DNA from: Alicyclobacillus kakegawensis NBRC 103104
GTDB taxonomy: Bacteria > Bacillota > Bacilli > Alicyclobacillales > Alicyclobacillaceae
DNA: 45,354 nucleotides
NCBI RefSeq assembly: GCF_001552655.1
Contig: NZ_BCRP01000020.1
Span: 1-45,354, forward strand
Direction of reading: 5' to 3'
The position numbers and the translations under genes are program-made. A model generated the notes under the pieces. That model was not told the origin of the DNA. It made no database searches and saw nothing but the letters and a program-made list of their open reading frames with translations. Below, piece after piece: positions 42,936-45,354 of the stretch. Within the stretch, counting starts at the first letter, position 1; every line of letters starts with the position of its first letter.

Positions 42936-43706
42936 TCAATACCCTCCGCCACTGTGGCTCTGCTTGACGAGCCAAGCCACCACCTGGTCAACTTGTTTGT
43001 CGCTGGGCAGTCCGCCCTTGGGCGGCATGCCGCCGCTTGGATTTTCAACGAAGTCCTTGAGTTGTTGTTCATTCCAGAAGTGACCGATGGCGTAAATCGG
43101 GGGCCCGATATGGCCCTCTCCTTTCGATCCGTGGCAAGTAGCGCATGTGGACTCAAACAGCTTGTATCCGGGCATGTTGGTGTCGCTGAACTTGATTTGC
43201 GAAGCGGACACCGGTTTCAATTGCGGCAGATTGGCGTTGCTGCTGAGTTGCCCGGTTTCCGCCAGGTGTTGAACGCGCGCTTCGTTGGTCAGCCAGATGA
43301 CGAGAAAGGTCACGAGCACCATGACAGCTGTGGCAATTGGGCGTTTATAGGGGTGCCGTTCTGTGGAAACATCCAGCCAAGGCGTGAACAGTAGAAGCAA
43401 CGTCCCGATGAGCGGCACGAGGACGACACCCACCACAATCTGGGATCCCGGATAATACTTTAGAATCTGGTAGAGAAAGAGGAAATACCAATCTGGAATC
43501 GGGATGAACGTTGTGTCATCCGGGTTGGCCTTGGGTCCTAAATCCACCGGATTGAACACAATCCACAGCGCGAACGCAAAAAGGAATACAGCACCGACTA
43601 TCCATTCCTTGAGCAAGAAATTTGGAAAAAACGGCTCAAAGCCTGAATGGACCTGCAAACTGTGCCGGTACCTCGGGGTACCTGGAATGCGCTCGCCTTC
43701 AGCCAT
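42936..43706 (-). CDS. qcrC: menaquinol:cytochrome c reductase subunit QcrC (subunit IV fused to cytochrome c)
   Basis: The 256-residue protein combines a subunit IV-like part (three spans, about residues 35-140; PIPDWYFLFLYQILKYYPG) with a cytochrome c domain carrying CATCH (188-192) and the distal Met227 in GGMPP. It passes electrons from the bc complex to cytochrome c. This fused arrangement is typical of Bacillus QcrC. The gene follows qcrB after 72 bases. The stop lies some 70 bases from the convergent YitT gene. Confidence 0.95.
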   Translation of the reverse strand: MAEGERIPGTPRYRHSLQVHSGFEPFFPNFLLKEWIVGAVFLFAFALWIVFNPVDLGPKANPDDTTFIPIPDWYFLFLYQILKYYPGSQIVVGVVLVPLIGTLLLLFTPWLDVSTERHPYKRPIATAVMVLVTFLVIWLTNEARVQHLAETGQLSSNANLPQLKPVSASQIKFSDTNMPGYKLFESTCATCHGSKGEGHIGPPIYAIGHFWNEQQLKDFVENPSGGMPPKGGLPSDKQVDQVVAWLVKQSHSGGGY

Positions 43707-43778
43707 ATCCGTATCTCCTCGCTTTCAGGCACAATCGGCGCTGCGACGTTTCGATGATGGCTCGCCTGCCCCTTGCCA

Positions 43779-44450
43779 TCACAGCGGCCCTGAAATGTGT
43801 TGGGTCCGGATCATGATAAAGTGTAGGGCCAACAGGACAAGCAAAGCGGCGGGCAGGAAAAAGACGTGGATGGCGAAGAAGCGAGACAGGGTCAAAGCCC
43901 CGACGTAATGGCCCCCGAGCAGCAGGGTTTGAATCCAAGGGCCAATCCACGGGATGGATCCTGCAATCTGTGCACCCACGCTGGTCGCCCAATAGGCTTT
44001 TTGATCCCACGGCAGCAGGTAACCGGTAAATCCAAAGGCAAGCACGACAAAGAAGATGAGGACCCCAACTACCCAGTTCATCTCGCGGGGTTTCTTGTAG
44101 GCGCCCGTGAAAAACACGCGCAGCATATGCAGGAACATCATGACAATGACCAAGCTGGCCCCCCAGAAGTGCATTCCCCGTACAACTTGGCCGAGCAGCA
44201 CCTGGTCGTCGATGTACTTCACACTGTACCAGGCATTGTTGATGTCGGGCGTGTAATACATGGCCAAGAACATGCCGGAGAGAATCTGGGTGGTGATGAC
44301 TAGAAAGGTGAGACCGCCAAAGCAGTAGATAAAAGCCGACATCTTGATAGCTGGATTGACATGAGGCGGCACGTCATGATCGGCGACATCGCGCCACAGC
44401 GGAGTGACATTCAACCGCTCATCAATCCAATCATACGCCTTTTTCAGCAT
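43779..44450 (-). CDS. qcrB: menaquinol:cytochrome c reductase cytochrome b subunit QcrB
   Basis: The 223-residue protein is the short, b6-type cytochrome b with four spans. His residues in HFWGASLVIVMMFLHMLR and FFAIHVFFLPAALLVLLALHF coordinate two b hemes, and Cys43 in IYCFGG matches the covalent heme site of Bacillus QcrB. It catalyses menaquinol oxidation with the Rieske subunit. In B. subtilis qcrA (Rieske) comes directly before qcrB; here only 176 non-coding bases separate it from the upstream ypiF gene. Confidence 0.95.
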   Translation of the reverse strand: MLKKAYDWIDERLNVTPLWRDVADHDVPPHVNPAIKMSAFIYCFGGLTFLVITTQILSGMFLAMYYTPDINNAWYSVKYIDDQVLLGQVVRGMHFWGASLVIVMMFLHMLRVFFTGAYKKPREMNWVVGVLIFFVVLAFGFTGYLLPWDQKAYWATSVGAQIAGSIPWIGPWIQTLLLGGHYVGALTLSRFFAIHVFFLPAALLVLLALHFIMIRTQHISGPL

Positions 44451-44626
44451 TCTGTTTCATCACCTGCCCTGAGCTTCCATATCCCTGTCTTGATGTTTCA
44501 ATTTTACATACTCAGCCTTCAACACGAAATTTTCCTGCAAATAGTGGCAGAGTCTAGCTCTCTAGTGCCGACGAGAGTATGTAAACGAGCGCCTACTGCA
44601 CGCTTTCATCTTATCTTTCGCAACTT
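44451..44626 (-). other. ypiF-qcrB gap without qcrA
   Basis: This stretch separates ypiF from qcrB. It contains the qcrB ribosome site (AGGTGAT) and AT-rich sequence that may hold a promoter, but no reading frame or decayed fragment of a Rieske iron-sulphur protein. Nothing else was recognised. Confidence 0.6.
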
Positions 44627-45280
44627 TCACGTGTCAAGTTGGGATTGGTCTGCGCCAATCGGAGCTTGCCGCTGTCCCTGAGCATGGGCCGTTTCCTGCC
44701 ACATGCGTTCCACCGCCGCTGCGGCAACTCGCACCCAGGCCTCCATGATGCGCTCTCCCTCCCTGTACATGGACTCGGCAGTGGCCGGTGAGACACCAAG
44801 GCTGTGGAACCCGGGCTGAGACCGATATTCCACCGAGGTCATGCACAGGTACATCCAGGCATCCAGATGTCTGGCAGACGGTATTCGCCGTGATAGCCAC
44901 TGCCACCAATCACACAAAAGCCATTCCATGCCGCCGCTCTGCAGCCGTTCGAATCCCCTGGGTAATTGCCTGTCGACCATCATGATGCCAAAGCGGATAC
45001 TGGGGTCTATCGAATCGTGCAGCACATTGTCCAACCACTGGGGTACAGCTGGGGCCTCTGGCGCAGACGGGAGATGAAGGGTGGCTCCCAGCTCCAATGA
45101 GGCGATTCGTCCCTGATAACGTTCTGACAAGCGACGGACGATTTCCTGGCAGATGATGCGAGATGCACCGTATGGAATAGCCACATCAAAAGGCTTCAGT
45201 TGCCAGGTGCCAAGCAAAACAGTGTCCACATAGGGCCGGATCTTCTGGTACTGGTGCGGTGTCCACCATTGAAGCTCCAC
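44627..45280 (-). CDS. ypiF: YpiF-like protein (DUF2487)
   Basis: The 217-residue protein is identified as YpiF-like from its place upstream of qcrB and the N-terminus (ELQWWTPHQYQKIRPYVDTVLLGTW), typical of DUF2487. It is longer than the B. subtilis protein (about 150 residues), with a helical C-terminus. Function is unknown; an N-terminal membrane span is not evident. GTG 45280 is preferred with GAGGGAG seven bases before it; an ATG at 45310 is also in frame. The gene order ypiF-qcrB-qcrC is conserved but for the missing qcrA. Confidence 0.75.
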   Translation of the reverse strand: MELQWWTPHQYQKIRPYVDTVLLGTWQLKPFDVAIPYGASRIICQEIVRRLSERYQGRIASLELGATLHLPSAPEAPAVPQWLDNVLHDSIDPSIRFGIMMVDRQLPRGFERLQSGGMEWLLCDWWQWLSRRIPSARHLDAWMYLCMTSVEYRSQPGFHSLGVSPATAESMYREGERIMEAWVRVAAAAVERMWQETAHAQGQRQAPIGADQSQLDT

Positions 45281-45354
45281 TTTCTCGCTCCCTCTCAGGG
45301 CGTACGTCATCCAGAGTGCTTATCTTGACAATACCATAGAAAGAATGGGCCGGT

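Noticed and set aside
1-45354. CRISPR arrays, tRNA or rRNA genes
   Set aside because: No regularly spaced repeats, no tRNA-like cloverleaf and no rRNA sequence were recognised by eye; a covariance-model scan would be needed to exclude small RNAs.

Overview
The window looks like a chromosomal segment of a Gram-positive, moderately GC-rich, spore-forming member of Bacillota, most like Alicyclobacillaceae and relatives. The main argument is gene order: ypiF-qcrB-qcrC, yitT family, mazG-dapB-mgsA-bshA-cca-birA, dinG, ypmA-ypmB and asnS-dnaD recapitulate the Bacillus subtilis ypi-qcr-dapB-cca-dinG-asnS-dnaD region, with insertions, inversions and losses. Other support: purine-rich Shine-Dalgarno sites, common GTG/TTG starts, bacillithiol synthesis (bshA), the sporulation membrane protein YlbJ and a menaquinol:cytochrome c reductase with a b6-type cytochrome b. 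No rRNA, tRNA, CRISPR array or complete insertion sequence was recognised.

Layout. 1-1.1 kb: sparse, with two small membrane proteins and a possible faint transposase remnant. 1.3-3.4 kb: a decaying patch holding a wrecked ABC exporter (ATPase remnant joined in frame to a permease) and an aminoglycoside-phosphotransferase-like gene with an apparent internal deletion. 3.4-8.1 kb: aldo/keto reductase, secreted coiled-coil cell-wall protein, and a divergent MarR regulator / MFS exporter pair with a clear promoter and candidate operator. 8.2-13.9 kb: a MacAB-like exporter and an OmpR-type two-component system, joined by tandem 11-bp-phased repeats that are a likely response-regulator site. 13.9-16.4 kb: aroA and a ZIP-type metal transporter. 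16.5-22.5 kb: dnaD, asnS, a compact FtsH-like protease with a small membrane partner, ypmB, and a SurE-YpmA fusion. 22.6-26 kb: a methylthioadenosine salvage operon (mtnP-mtnA-mtaD) in which mtnA appears to start with CTG. 26-31.7 kb: end-joining and repair genes (primase-polymerase, ATP-dependent ligase, Ku, DinG). 31.7-38.1 kb: TPR protein, birA, cca, bshA, mgsA, dapB and a MazG-like protein, tightly packed. 38.2-45.3 kb: ylbJ, a kinase pseudogene, uppP, a YkvI-like transporter, a YitT-family protein, qcrC, qcrB and ypiF.

How the genes fit together. The sensor kinase/response regulator probably drives the MacAB-like exporter, as in envelope-stress or antimicrobial-peptide sensing modules. 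Ku, the polymerase and the ligase form a non-homologous end-joining set split over separate genes. MtnP, MtnA and MtaD process the by-product methylthioadenosine. Two expected neighbours are absent from their usual places: the Rieske gene qcrA between ypiF and qcrB, and bshB1 between mgsA and bshA. The most novel items are the SurE-YpmA fusion, the two-gene compact FtsH unit, the phased repeat array before the exporter, and the CTG start of mtnA.
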